In this document: positions 34,885-43,105 of the stretch, in pieces
Numbering within the stretch: the first letter of the stretch is position 1
Layout of the letters: the number at the start of each line of letters is the position of its first letter
Assembly (NCBI GenBank): GCA_040772845.1
Contig: JAXGXG010000001.1
Span: 5,704,001 to 5,768,000 of the forward strand
Reading direction: 5' to 3'
Length of the DNA: 64,000 nt
Source of the DNA: PWXP01 sp040772845
GTDB lineage: Bacteria; Planctomycetota; Planctomycetia; Pirellulales; Thermoguttaceae
The notes under the pieces: model-generated
Database searches by the model: none
Told to the model about the DNA's origin: nothing
Seen by the model: only the letters and a program-made list of their open reading frames with translations
Position numbers and translations under genes: made by a program

Positions 34885-36132
34885 TTATACGGCTGGTTCC
34901 TCCTCCAACTGATGCGGCGGCCGCATCAACAGCGTGGCCACGGCCGCAACCACCAGCAGGCCGGCGGAGCAGTAGTAGGCAAACGCGAAGCTTCCCGTGG
35001 CATCGTGCACCTTGCCGGCCAACAGGGCCAGCAGGAAGCCGCCGAACCCCCACGCCGTGAAGACCAGGCCGTAGTTGATGCCGAAGTTGGCCAGGCCGTA
35101 GTAGTCTTTGGTCACCGCCGGGAACAGGGCCAAATTCGCGCCGAAATTCGCGCCAATCAGGGCCGAAACCACTGCCATCACCCAGGCGTTGGCCAGCACC
35201 GAACCTTCAGTCGTTTGCGAAAGCAGCAGGATCAGAACGGTCTGCAGGACGAAGCAAATCAAGAGCGTTGGCATCCGCCCGATCTTGTCAGACGCCATAC
35301 CTGTGATGATCCGCCCCACGCCGTTTCCGATGCCCAGTGCGGCCACCAGGACGAAGCCCAGTTCGAGGCCCGCCTGAATCGAGGCGATTTCCGCCAGCTT
35401 CGAGATGATCATCAGCCCCGCCCCTGCGCCGCAAGCATACATGAACCACATCACGTAGAACTGCCACGTTCTCAACATCTCGCGAGGCGGATAGCTTTCC
35501 TTCCGCTGGGGACCGCCGGTCGGCCGTGGCACGGTTCCAGGCGGTACGTACCCCGGCGGTGGGCACTTGAGCAACTGCGCCAGCCCCGATACGACCAGCA
35601 GAAACGCGACTCCCAGAATCACGATTGCGTTGGCCAGGCCGAACTTCCCGATGAGCCAACTCGCCAGAGGCGCGGCGTAGACAGGCGCCACCCCGAACCC
35701 GGAGACCACAATGCCCACGATCAAGCCGGTCTTGACCGCCGGGAACCACTTGACCGCCGGCGGGGTGGCCGCGGCATAGGCAAAGGCGATGCCGGAACCG
35801 GTCAGAAAGCCGAATCCCACCACGAAGCCCAGCGGTGTCGTGGTGAAACTGGCCAGGATCATGCCCAAACCCACCAGCATGCCGCCGATGGTGGCGACCA
35901 GCCGCGGCCCCAGCTTGTCCTGCATGTGTCCGGCAGGCACCATGACCAAGCTGATAACCAGGCAGCTTATCGCGTAGGGTAGCGACTTGTCCGCCTGGGA
36001 CCAGCCCCAGCTATCGGGCACGCCTTTGCTGATCACGCTCCAACTGTACATGATGGCCAGCGACAAGTTGATGCCCAGGCCGGCAAAGGTGACGCGCCAA
36101 CCGTGGTTTACGTGCGATTCAGTCCTATCCAT
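34885..36132 (-). CDS. OFA-type major facilitator transporter
   Basis: A 415-residue, 12-helix MFS protein of the oxalate/formate antiporter type. N-terminal NHGWRVTFAGLGINLSLAIMYSWSV with SWGWSQADKSLPYAISC, then the DKLGPR loop and the A-box-like DKIGRMPTLLI in the second half, and GANFGANLALFPAVTKDYYG (a recurrent OFA pattern). Transports a small organic anion across the inner membrane; the substrate cannot be told. It is 83 nt upstream of the quinone reductase gene on the same strand. Confidence 0.85.
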   Translation of the reverse strand: MDRTESHVNHGWRVTFAGLGINLSLAIMYSWSVISKGVPDSWGWSQADKSLPYAISCLVISLVMVPAGHMQDKLGPRLVATIGGMLVGLGMILASFTTTPLGFVVGFGFLTGSGIAFAYAAATPPAVKWFPAVKTGLIVGIVVSGFGVAPVYAAPLASWLIGKFGLANAIVILGVAFLLVVSGLAQLLKCPPPGYVPPGTVPRPTGGPQRKESYPPREMLRTWQFYVMWFMYACGAGAGLMIISKLAEIASIQAGLELGFVLVAALGIGNGVGRIITGMASDKIGRMPTLLICFVLQTVLILLLSQTTEGSVLANAWVMAVVSALIGANFGANLALFPAVTKDYYGLANFGINYGLVFTAWGFGGFLLALLAGKVHDATGSFAFAYYCSAGLLVVAAVATLLMRPPHQLEEEPAV

Positions 36133-36238
36133 GCGATGTTTCTTTCTCCGTTCGTACTCGTGCTCGTCTGGTGTTTATGCTCAGCGAAGCAGTACTCGTA
36201 ATAGTAATCTGAAGTGTCCGTTGTGTTTGGCTTGAAGT

Positions 36239-37075
36239 CTACTCTGTTACGCGGCCCCGCGGCCGGAGCGCGCCGCACGCCCCGAGCACCGCAGCCAGAA
36301 GCAACGCCGCAGTGGAAGGCTCGGGGACGGCGACAACATCGCCCCAGGTTGTCCCTACTCGAATCTCGTCCATTTGGCCGGCGCCGGTCATGCCGATGAG
36401 TATATAGGTCATGTTCACGCCGCTGCTAACCGTGGCGTTCAGGTCGAAGGAGGCCGGTTCGCTAAGATCGGGGGTCATCGTGGAGTCGTAGACTTTCAGG
36501 AAGAATTCGTCAGGGGAACCCGTGTGGGCGTCGATCTTGGCGACCATCAAGTAGGTCTCCTCGGAATCGTACGTTCCGTTGGAATAGCTGGCCGACTTAG
36601 CTCGGCCAGTGTTACTCCCGACAGTGAACGCGCCGCCGGTGATTCCCAGGGCCGTTCGCATGTAGTATTGGCCATCTGTATGGGGCCCGTAGTAGAACTG
36701 AAGAATCCCGGACCCGCGGATCAACATGCTGACGTAATGGGTATTATCACCGGCGAGGTTCATTCCGAAACCAAGGGCCCGGCTGGCCGTTCCACCGCCG
36801 GTGTCGGCGACTCGCGAGCCTTGCGTGGCGGCTGAACCGGGGTAGTCGAGGCTCGTGTCGTCTCCCGACAAGGTGACGAAACCGACCGTGCCGATCGCAT
36901 TGTTGATTATGGGATCGTTAAGGTCTACATTGTCGGTCCAGACGCCGCCAGCGGTGATGTCGGCGCCCAAGTAGCTAAACGGCTCGTAGAGCAGCAGGTC
37001 CGCATTGCTCGCACCAGAGAGAATCGTCACTGATAGGACGCCGGCAACAGACATCACAAAGAGTCTTGGGATCAT
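36239..37075 (-). CDS. PEP-CTERM surface protein
   Basis: A 278-residue exported protein. Signal peptide about 1-25, then a beta-rich region (LLLYEPFSYLGADITAGGVW..., TTWGDVVAV) and a C-terminal sorting signal: VPEPSTAALLLAAVLGACGALRPRGR, that is PEP motif, hydrophobic helix and basic end. Exosortase would process it at the cell envelope; no exosortase gene is in this window. Start by AGGAGAG before the ATG at 37075. Last member of the minus-strand accessory region. Confidence 0.82.
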   Translation of the reverse strand: MIPRLFVMSVAGVLSVTILSGASNADLLLYEPFSYLGADITAGGVWTDNVDLNDPIINNAIGTVGFVTLSGDDTSLDYPGSAATQGSRVADTGGGTASRALGFGMNLAGDNTHYVSMLIRGSGILQFYYGPHTDGQYYMRTALGITGGAFTVGSNTGRAKSASYSNGTYDSEETYLMVAKIDAHTGSPDEFFLKVYDSTMTPDLSEPASFDLNATVSSGVNMTYILIGMTGAGQMDEIRVGTTWGDVVAVPEPSTAALLLAAVLGACGALRPRGRVTE

Positions 37076-37169
37076 GGAAGCTCTCCTTGGAAATGACAGC
37101 ACATAAACGAGGCGTTGTGTCTACGGTAGTGAAGCAGGCAACGAGCGGACCGCGTCCATCTCTCCTCTT

Positions 37170-37979
37170 TCAGCGGTCCCTGAACGAATTCGTTCGCCGC
37201 GGCCGGAGCGTCACACACGCCCCAAGCACCAAGGCCAGAAGCATCGCCGCGCTCGATGGCTCGGGGATCATATAATTCGCCGCGCCGTAGTTCATGGCGC
37301 TAATGATCTGCTCCTGCGTGAGCGCCTCGCTCCAAATGGCCAAATCATCGATGTAGCCGTGAAGAAACTCCGCCGTGTTGTACTGGCAACCGACCCGGAA
37401 CTCGCCATCCGTGCTCATCGCGACCGTATTGGCGGCCGAGAGAGTCTGAACGAACAAGCCGTCGCGATAGAGCGTTGCGTTACTGCCGTCACGAACCAAG
37501 GTCCAATACTGCCAGACATCCTGTGACGGTATCGCGCCGGCCTCATTGAAGACCAGAATTTGGTTTCCGATTCCCGCAAAGATCCACCCGTCACCGTTAG
37601 ATCGCGGCCCAAAGAAGTACCGCCCACTCGCCGTACCCCATGACACCCATTTCTGAGTGAGCTTGCCGGCATCGGAATGCTTCACCCAAACGGCCAGGGT
37701 GTGGGTTATGTCCGACGTGAACGGCTCGACGGCGTTGCTGGCGTAGTCGTCGGCGCCGTCCAGCGAAAGAACCTGGCCGCCGCGCGTGGCGTCGTAGACG
37801 AAATCCGCATTGCCTTGCAGGGCAAGGTTCAGGCTGCCGGCGGAGTCGGCGGCAACGGTCGTGCCGGCCGCTTCGTCAAACTGCCAATGGTTGATCAGGT
37901 CGGCATGCGCCTGGCCACAGAGCGCCAGTCCTGCGATGCCCAGTGATACAACGGTGATTAGCGACGATGGCTTTGTCAT
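37170..37979 (-). CDS. LamG-domain PEP-CTERM protein, copy 1
   Basis: A 269-residue exported protein: signal peptide (about 1-26, ending AHA), concanavalin/LamG-like domain (DLINHWQFDEAAGTTVAADS..., ALQGNADFVYDATRGGQVLSLDG, HTLAVWVKH, DDLAIWSEALTQEQIISAM) and the sorting signal IPEPSSAAMLLALVLGACVTLRPRR. It is a paralogue of the protein at 39422-40246, with which it shares arrangement and many residues. Each lies 3' of a Gfo/Idh/MocA gene. Confidence 0.85.
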   Translation of the reverse strand: MTKPSSLITVVSLGIAGLALCGQAHADLINHWQFDEAAGTTVAADSAGSLNLALQGNADFVYDATRGGQVLSLDGADDYASNAVEPFTSDITHTLAVWVKHSDAGKLTQKWVSWGTASGRYFFGPRSNGDGWIFAGIGNQILVFNEAGAIPSQDVWQYWTLVRDGSNATLYRDGLFVQTLSAANTVAMSTDGEFRVGCQYNTAEFLHGYIDDLAIWSEALTQEQIISAMNYGAANYMIPEPSSAAMLLALVLGACVTLRPRRTNSFRDR

Positions 37980-38057
37980 TGGGAAGCCTACTCGGCAAGA
38001 AGGAACAACGATTCGTAGTTCATGGACTTCAAGATAATTGTCACGGAATCACGCAAG

Positions 38058-39188
38058 TTAGCTTAGCGGATATCCACACGCCTCCAGCAGGCATTGCTGC
38101 ACGAGCAGTTCATGCTCCAGCGGGTAGGGATTATCTCGTTCGCCGCGGATGATCTGGGCCAGCTCGATGAGCTGTTCATCGTATCGGCCCGGCGGCGGCG
38201 GGAAGGACACGTCCTGATAGCCCTTTTTGTATGGATCGCGGTCTTCGGCCAGGGCGAGTCGCAGCGAGAGGGGTTGCGCCGGATGCATGCCGAACTTCTC
38301 CAGCGGCCGGATGTCGATGGTTCCCCGATCACCGCACACGACCAACTGCCGCCGCTTGTAGCCCTCGACCTCCAGCGATGCCGTGCGAATTGTGGCCGTC
38401 GTTTTCGGGTATTCGAAGACGATCAGGCCATTGTCGCACATCTCCATATCCACGTCCGTCCGCGTTTGCCGCGGGAACGAGACGATCCGGTCGGGCTTGC
38501 CCATCAGGCCCACCACAAGGTCAATCAGGTGGCAGGCGAAGATGAACATGGTTCCGCCGCGAAAACCTCCCAGATACTTCCGGTAGGCGAGCCCGTGCGT
38601 GATGTTCATCACGCAGTCGATCTCGAACACCTGCCCGAGCCAACCCTTGGCGACGGCATTGCGGCAGAACTGGACCGCCGGGTTATTGCGGTACATATAG
38701 CCTAGCTGCACGGTTAGCTTGCGCCGGCCCGCCTCGTCCAGTACTTTCTTGAAGGCGGGGAACGATTTCCCGCCCGGCTTGTCCAGGTGGACGTGCATGC
38801 CGGCGTCGATACATCGGCCGGTCACCTCCATAATGTGGTCGTCGGCCGAACTGACCTCGACGGCCACCGCCTGGAGTCCGGGCGTGCCGAGCAGTTCCTC
38901 CTCGGTCATCCATCGGATGTCTTTGTAGATCGGGTTGTTTTCGTGCCTCTTACGGAGTTCGGGGTCCGACTCGGCGATGCCGACCACCTCGTAGTGGTCG
39001 CGGAGCTTTCGGAGGGTGCTCATCTTTCCGGAAGCATGTTCATGCCCCGTGCCGATCTGGCCGATCTTGATCCGCTGTTTCGGTTTCTCGTCGGCGGCCG
39101 AGGCCGAATGCAGCCAATGGCCCGTGGCAATCGCCGCGCCGGCGCCTGCGGCCGTCTTCAGAAGATGGCGTCGATCAAGGGTATTCAT
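38058..39188 (-). CDS. Tat-exported Gfo/Idh/MocA-family oxidoreductase, copy 1
   Basis: A 376-residue NAD(P)-dependent dehydrogenase-like protein with a twin-arginine signal (LDRRHLLKTAAGAGAAIATG). Rossmann segment IKIGQIGTGHEHASGK, the EKP-equivalent in HVHLDKPGGKSF, and the C-terminal GFO_IDH_MocA_C domain with RNNPAVQFCRNAV. The usual catalytic K is in DKPGG. It should act on a sugar or sugar derivative in the periplasm. Its 5' part (to residue ~82) and leader are DNA-identical to the copy at 40358-41461. Confidence 0.87.
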   Translation of the reverse strand: MNTLDRRHLLKTAAGAGAAIATGHWLHSASAADEKPKQRIKIGQIGTGHEHASGKMSTLRKLRDHYEVVGIAESDPELRKRHENNPIYKDIRWMTEEELLGTPGLQAVAVEVSSADDHIMEVTGRCIDAGMHVHLDKPGGKSFPAFKKVLDEAGRRKLTVQLGYMYRNNPAVQFCRNAVAKGWLGQVFEIDCVMNITHGLAYRKYLGGFRGGTMFIFACHLIDLVVGLMGKPDRIVSFPRQTRTDVDMEMCDNGLIVFEYPKTTATIRTASLEVEGYKRRQLVVCGDRGTIDIRPLEKFGMHPAQPLSLRLALAEDRDPYKKGYQDVSFPPPPGRYDEQLIELAQIIRGERDNPYPLEHELLVQQCLLEACGYPLS

Positions 39189-39301
39189 GGTGTGCTCCTG
39201 TGGTCGTTACTGTTCACGGGGTAGCGTCGCCGGCGGCTTTCTCCGCTGTATGCGAGTTGGAGTCCCGCCTTCAGGCGGCTTTCCGAACCGGCTCAAGCCG
39301 G
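38941..39301. repeat. 361-bp direct repeat, copy 1 (identical to 41214-41574)
   Basis: This block covers the first 82 codons of the Gfo gene, its leader and a small palindromic repeat. I read both copies base by base and found no difference. The spacing is 2,273 bp. Confidence 0.9.
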
Positions 39302-39311
39302 AGCTCCAACT
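39255..39311. repeat. Small palindromic repeat
   Basis: GTTGGAGTCCCGCCTTCAGG at the left and GGAGCTCCAAC at the right pair as an imperfect inverted repeat. Another copy lies at 41528-41583. Confidence 0.6.
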
Positions 39312-39316
39312 GTCAT

Positions 39317-39409
39317 TCAATGATCCGTCAACTCGCAAACCAGCGGTCCATTGGCGCCGGGCTTGATGTCGATTGTCAGTCCACTCGTCTCGAATGATGT
39401 ATACTTCCG
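39317..39409 (-). pseudogene. 3' remnant of a carboxypeptidase-like lipoprotein gene
   Basis: The minus strand reads RKYTSFETSGLTIDIKPGAN, then GPLVCELTDH and a stop. That matches the last 30 residues of the lipoprotein encoded at 41638-42102 (KYTSFETSELVVDIKPGGN, PLEFNLTDH). Only the gene's end survives, between the Gfo leader and the next LamG gene, exactly where a tandem duplication would leave it. No longer coding. Confidence 0.75.
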
Positions 39410-39421
39410 TGGGGTGAGCGA

Positions 39422-40246
39422 CTACCCAATCACGCGCCGCCGCGAACCGAGCCCCAAGAGCATAGCCATTACCGCGAAGCTGAGCAGCACCGCGCTCGAC
39501 GGCTCGGGGATCATGTAGTTCGCCGCGCCGTAGTTCATGGCGCTAATGATCTGCTCCGGCGTGAGCGCCTCGTTCCAAATGGCCAGATCGTCCATGCGGC
39601 CGTTAAGATATTGTCCATAGTCAGCAAATGCCTGGCCGACCCGCAACTCGCCCGCGCTGTTAATCGAACCACCAACATTGGAAACCGTAAGGGTTTGGAC
39701 GTGCTCGCCGTCAACATAGAGCCTTGCATCCGTACCTTCCCGAACAAAGGCCCAATACTGCCATGTGTTTGCCGCTGGCTTCGCGGCGCCCTGCGTGTAG
39801 AACGCACTCCATGTTGCAGCTCCTGCGTGGATATGTCCACTGAGGGAACCATCGGCATTGGGGCCCAGGAAATACCGGCCACCCGACTTTGCGCCCCACG
39901 ATAGCCATCGTTGCGTAAGATCGGTCTCGTCGAAGTGATTCACCCAGACGCCCACCGTGTGCGCTATGTCGGTGGTGAACGGCTCGCCGGTATTGCTCGC
40001 GTAGTCGCCGTCGCCGTCCAGTTCGAGTACCTGGCCCCCTCGCGCGGTGTCGTGAACGAAAGCCGCGTTTCCCTGAAGGTCGAGGTTCAAGAGGTTCGAG
40101 CTGGTTCCGGAATCGATAGCGGCCGTCGCGCCTGCGGCTTCGTCGAACTTCCAGTAGTTGATCAGGTCAGCATGGGCCGAGGCGCAAAGGCCCAACGAGG
40201 CGACGGCCGCCACAACGACAGTGGGCAGGAAACGTGTACGTCTCAT
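39422..40246 (-). CDS. LamG-domain PEP-CTERM protein, copy 2
   Basis: A 274-residue exported protein paralogous to the one at 37170: signal peptide (MRRTRFLPTVVVAAVASLG..SAHA), LamG-like domain starting DLINYWKFDEAAGATAAID, later MDDLAIWNEALTPEQIISAM, and the sorting signal IPEPSSAVLLSFAVMAMLLGLGSRRR. The ATG at 40246 follows AAGGAGC; the longer open frame upstream has no such site. Same position relative to a Gfo gene as copy 1. Confidence 0.85.
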   Translation of the reverse strand: MRRTRFLPTVVVAAVASLGLCASAHADLINYWKFDEAAGATAAIDSGTSSNLLNLDLQGNAAFVHDTARGGQVLELDGDGDYASNTGEPFTTDIAHTVGVWVNHFDETDLTQRWLSWGAKSGGRYFLGPNADGSLSGHIHAGAATWSAFYTQGAAKPAANTWQYWAFVREGTDARLYVDGEHVQTLTVSNVGGSINSAGELRVGQAFADYGQYLNGRMDDLAIWNEALTPEQIISAMNYGAANYMIPEPSSAVLLSFAVMAMLLGLGSRRRVIG

Positions 40247-40357
40247 CAGACATGCTCCTTGGTGAAAGAGAGAAACAGTACTTGCTTGCAGGTCGGGCGC
40301 ATGCGAAGGGGACAGACGCCCGTGAACGGCTGTAACCATTTCAAGACTTCACATGGG

Positions 40358-41461
40358 CTAACTCGGCAGGTATCCGCAGGCCTCCAGCAGGCACTGCTGC
40401 ACAATCAGCTCATGTTCAATCGGGTAAGGGTTTTCCATTTCGCCGCGGATGATCTGGGCCAATTCGATTAGTTGCAGGTCGTACCGTCCCGGCATTGGCG
40501 GCAGCGAAACATCCTGATAGCCGCGCTCGAACGCATCACGGGGCTGGGCCAACGCCATCCGCAGCTTGGGCGGTTCAAGCGGACGAATGTCGATTGTTCC
40601 CTCGTCTCCGCACACAACCAGTTGCCGCCGCTTCTGCCCTTCCACTTCAAGCGACGCGGTGCGAATCGTGGCTGTCGTCTTCGGATACTCGAACACGATC
40701 AACCCGTTGTCACACATCGGCCCGGCATCCGATCGCGTTTGACGCTTGAAAGGAACGATCCGATCGGGCTTGCCCATCAGGCCTACCACGAGGTCGATCA
40801 TGTGGCAGGCGTAGATGAACATGGTTCCACCGCGAAACTGCGAGAGATACTTCCGGTAGTCCACCCCGGAGAACTTGCTCATGACGCAGTCAACCTCGAA
40901 GACCTGGCCGAGCCAGCCTTGCACAACGGCGTTGCGACAGAACTGGACCGCCGGATTATTCCGGTACATGTATCCGAGTTGTACCGTCAGATTGCGTTGC
41001 CCGGCCTCGTCCAGCACCTTTTTGAACTTGCTCCAGGACTCTCCACCCGGCTTGTCCAGGTGGATATGCATGCCGGCATCAATGCAACGCCCCGCGATGT
41101 CCATCAGGCGGTCGTCGTCGGAATCGACCTCCACGGCCACTGCCTGCAGCGCGTGGGTGCTCAATAGCTGTTCCTCGGTCATCCATGGGATGTCTTTGTA
41201 GGTTGGGTTGTTGTCGTGCCTCTTACGGAGTTCGGGGTCCGACTCGGCGATGCCGACCACCTCGTAGTGGTCGCGGAGCTTTCGGAGGGTGCTCATCTTT
41301 CCGGAAGCATGTTCATGCCCCGTGCCGATCTGGCCGATCTTGATCCGCTGTTTCGGTTTCTCGTCGGCGGCCGAGGCCGAATGCAGCCAATGGCCCGTGG
41401 CAATCGCCGCGCCGGCGCCTGCGGCCGTCTTCAGAAGATGGCGTCGATCAAGGGTATTCAT
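40358..41461 (-). CDS. Tat-exported Gfo/Idh/MocA-family oxidoreductase, copy 2
   Basis: A 367-residue paralogue of the protein at 38058. Residues 1-82, including the Tat signal and the Rossmann motif, are encoded by DNA identical to copy 1; after that the two diverge (for example VEVDSDDDRLMDIAGRCIDAG against VEVSSADDHIMEVTGRCIDAG). The catalytic region HIHLDKPGGESW and the C-terminal domain are intact. Copy 2 lacks a short loop present in copy 1 near residue 300. Part of the run Gfo-II, DUF1559, lipoprotein, Gfo, LamG on the minus strand. Confidence 0.87.
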   Translation of the reverse strand: MNTLDRRHLLKTAAGAGAAIATGHWLHSASAADEKPKQRIKIGQIGTGHEHASGKMSTLRKLRDHYEVVGIAESDPELRKRHDNNPTYKDIPWMTEEQLLSTHALQAVAVEVDSDDDRLMDIAGRCIDAGMHIHLDKPGGESWSKFKKVLDEAGQRNLTVQLGYMYRNNPAVQFCRNAVVQGWLGQVFEVDCVMSKFSGVDYRKYLSQFRGGTMFIYACHMIDLVVGLMGKPDRIVPFKRQTRSDAGPMCDNGLIVFEYPKTTATIRTASLEVEGQKRRQLVVCGDEGTIDIRPLEPPKLRMALAQPRDAFERGYQDVSLPPMPGRYDLQLIELAQIIRGEMENPYPIEHELIVQQCLLEACGYLPS

Positions 41462-41574
41462 GGTGTGCTCCTGTGGTCGTTACTGTTCACGGGGTAGCGT
41501 CGCCGGCGGCTTTCTCCGCTGTATGCGAGTTGGAGTCCCGCCTTCAGGCGGCTTTCCGAACCGGCTCAAGCCGG
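41214..41574. repeat. 361-bp direct repeat, copy 2
   Basis: Identical to 38941-39301. After it, copy 2 continues with the small palindrome end (CGGGACTCCAAC) and about 50 bp that copy 1 lacks, before both resume similarity at the lipoprotein gene end. Confidence 0.9.
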
Positions 41575-41583
41575 GACTCCAAC
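41528..41583. repeat. Small palindromic repeat
   Basis: GTTGGAGTCCCG and CGGGACTCCAAC form a perfect 12-bp inverted repeat around the GCCTTCAGGCGG/ACCGGCTCAAGCCGG core; same family as 39255-39311 and the left half of 26926-27021. Confidence 0.7.
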
Positions 41584-41637
41584 GGGGCCATGCCGCAACA
41601 ATGGCGACAGTCCCCTGTGAACGGTTAAAACTGTCAT

Positions 41638-42102
41638 TCAATGATCCGTCAAATTGAACTCGAGTGGCTCATTGCCGCCAGGCTTGATGTCGACGACCAA
41701 TTCGCTCGTCTCGAAAGACGTGTACTTCTCAGGGATCAACAACGCGCCGAGCGTATCGCCGACCGGAGCGCCGGGTCCTTGCGCCTCGTAGCACGCAATG
41801 CGAACGCGGCGTTTTCCGACGACTGCGCCCTCGCCTTCACCGCGAGTCGCCATGGTGAACGCGCCATCGGGCTGTATCGCCGCGGTTGCCGGCTGCCCGT
41901 ACTCGTGCTCGATCATGACGGCGCCGAACTTTAGCGGCTTTCCGTTGTAGAACACCTTCCCGGTGATGGGCGCCAACTCGCGATCGGTTCGTCCGCATCC
42001 GGGCAAGCCGGTCAGAAGCACCAGCACCGATGCCGCCGCCAGGAGGGCGGAGCAACCTCGGGCGAACCGGCCCCAGTCGAAAGCAATGCTGGATTCACAC
42101 AT
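41638..42102 (-). CDS. Small lipoprotein with carboxypeptidase-regulatory-like domain
   Basis: A 154-residue predicted lipoprotein: basic start, hydrophobic helix and lipobox LTGLPGCG, then a compact beta domain (ITGKVFYNGKPLKFGAVMIE, IQPDGAFTMAT, VGKRRVRIACYE, IPEKYTSFETSELVVDIKPG). Such proteins usually follow DUF1559 genes in planctomycetes, as here (26 bp gap). The start is uncertain: ATG at 42102 has AAGGAG at good distance; ATG at 42111 is too close to it. Function unknown, located in the envelope. Confidence 0.8.
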   Translation of the reverse strand: MCESSIAFDWGRFARGCSALLAAASVLVLLTGLPGCGRTDRELAPITGKVFYNGKPLKFGAVMIEHEYGQPATAAIQPDGAFTMATRGEGEGAVVGKRRVRIACYEAQGPGAPVGDTLGALLIPEKYTSFETSELVVDIKPGGNEPLEFNLTDH

Positions 42103-42128
42103 CGATCGCATACTCCTTACACCATGTT

Positions 42129-43088
42129 TCAAGGTAGACTCACCGGCTCGCTGCCCGAGACGGTCGCCAACTGGAAATACAGTTCCAAGTCGATGCTATC
42201 CGAAACCGAGGTCACACTGCCGTCGCCCACAAGCATATTCATGCCGCCCGGATGATGGCTGCCCATCGGCAGATGATTCCAGGGAATGCCGTCGCCGAAT
42301 CGGTTCAACTGGGTGTTGGGCGCATACACCAGGACTTTGGCCGTATAGGCGCCAGGGTGCGTCTCGTGCGGCGGGCCGCTTCCCCCCAGAATCCACGGGC
42401 GGGTGTTGCCCGGCGGGGTACTGTAAGCCGGCTGCGTGTCGATCTGGACGAACTCGGCCATGGCAAACGTATTGCTCAGCCCGTCTCTGACATCGCCGAT
42501 CCGGCGCACGTAACCGATTCCGAACATGCCGGTTTGCGGTACGTTTCCGTGGCCTTTGTTTTCGAGATAGGGCTGCCTGTTGGGGTACGCGCCCGACACA
42601 GCCTGATACGTCGTAATGGCGCCGAGCCCCACGGGGTTCGGCCACGTTGTCAAGGTGTCCTTGGTATACACCGCCGGGTGGGGCCAAGAAGGACACACGT
42701 AGTTCGGAACAACCGTGTACTTGTGCGTTTCGTCGCCCCGGGTTGTGTACTTGGCCGGGTTGGCCCGCTCCAGCGCAAGCATCGCGTCGTGGAGCGCCTG
42801 CTGCTCCAGGTAGGGCAGCATGGCGGTGAACAGGGCGTGCTTTAACGAGCCGGTGTAAGCGGGTGGAAAGTGCTCCCGGTGAACGGTGGCGTAGTTGTGC
42901 AGCGCCAGGCCCATCTGTTTCAGGTTGTTGCTACACTGCATTCGCCGGGCGGCCTCCCGGGCGCTCTGGACGGCCGGCAGCAGGAGCCCGATCAGGATGC
43001 CAATGATCGTAATGACCACAAGGAGTTCAACCAGTGTAAAACCGGAACGCCGGTTCTCCACGGCAGGTCGAATTGAAGGCATGTCCAT
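42129..43088 (-). CDS. DUF1559 type IV pilin-like protein
   Basis: A 319-residue protein with a prepilin N-terminus (RRSGFTLVELLVVITIIGIL) and the DUF1559 domain (LLPAVQSAREAARRMQCSNN, GLALHNYATVHREHFPPAYT; C-terminal end with MNMLVGDGSVTSVSD, the H-x9-DGSV box). These are abundant, envelope-exposed planctomycete proteins of unknown role. The ATG at 43088 has AGAGGG upstream. An open frame reaching to 44201 is antisense-type shadow of the Gfo gene and is not used. Confidence 0.9.
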   Translation of the reverse strand: MDMPSIRPAVENRRSGFTLVELLVVITIIGILIGLLLPAVQSAREAARRMQCSNNLKQMGLALHNYATVHREHFPPAYTGSLKHALFTAMLPYLEQQALHDAMLALERANPAKYTTRGDETHKYTVVPNYVCPSWPHPAVYTKDTLTTWPNPVGLGAITTYQAVSGAYPNRQPYLENKGHGNVPQTGMFGIGYVRRIGDVRDGLSNTFAMAEFVQIDTQPAYSTPPGNTRPWILGGSGPPHETHPGAYTAKVLVYAPNTQLNRFGDGIPWNHLPMGSHHPGGMNMLVGDGSVTSVSDSIDLELYFQLATVSGSEPVSLP

Positions 43089-43105
43089 GGGAATTACCCT
43101 CTGTT

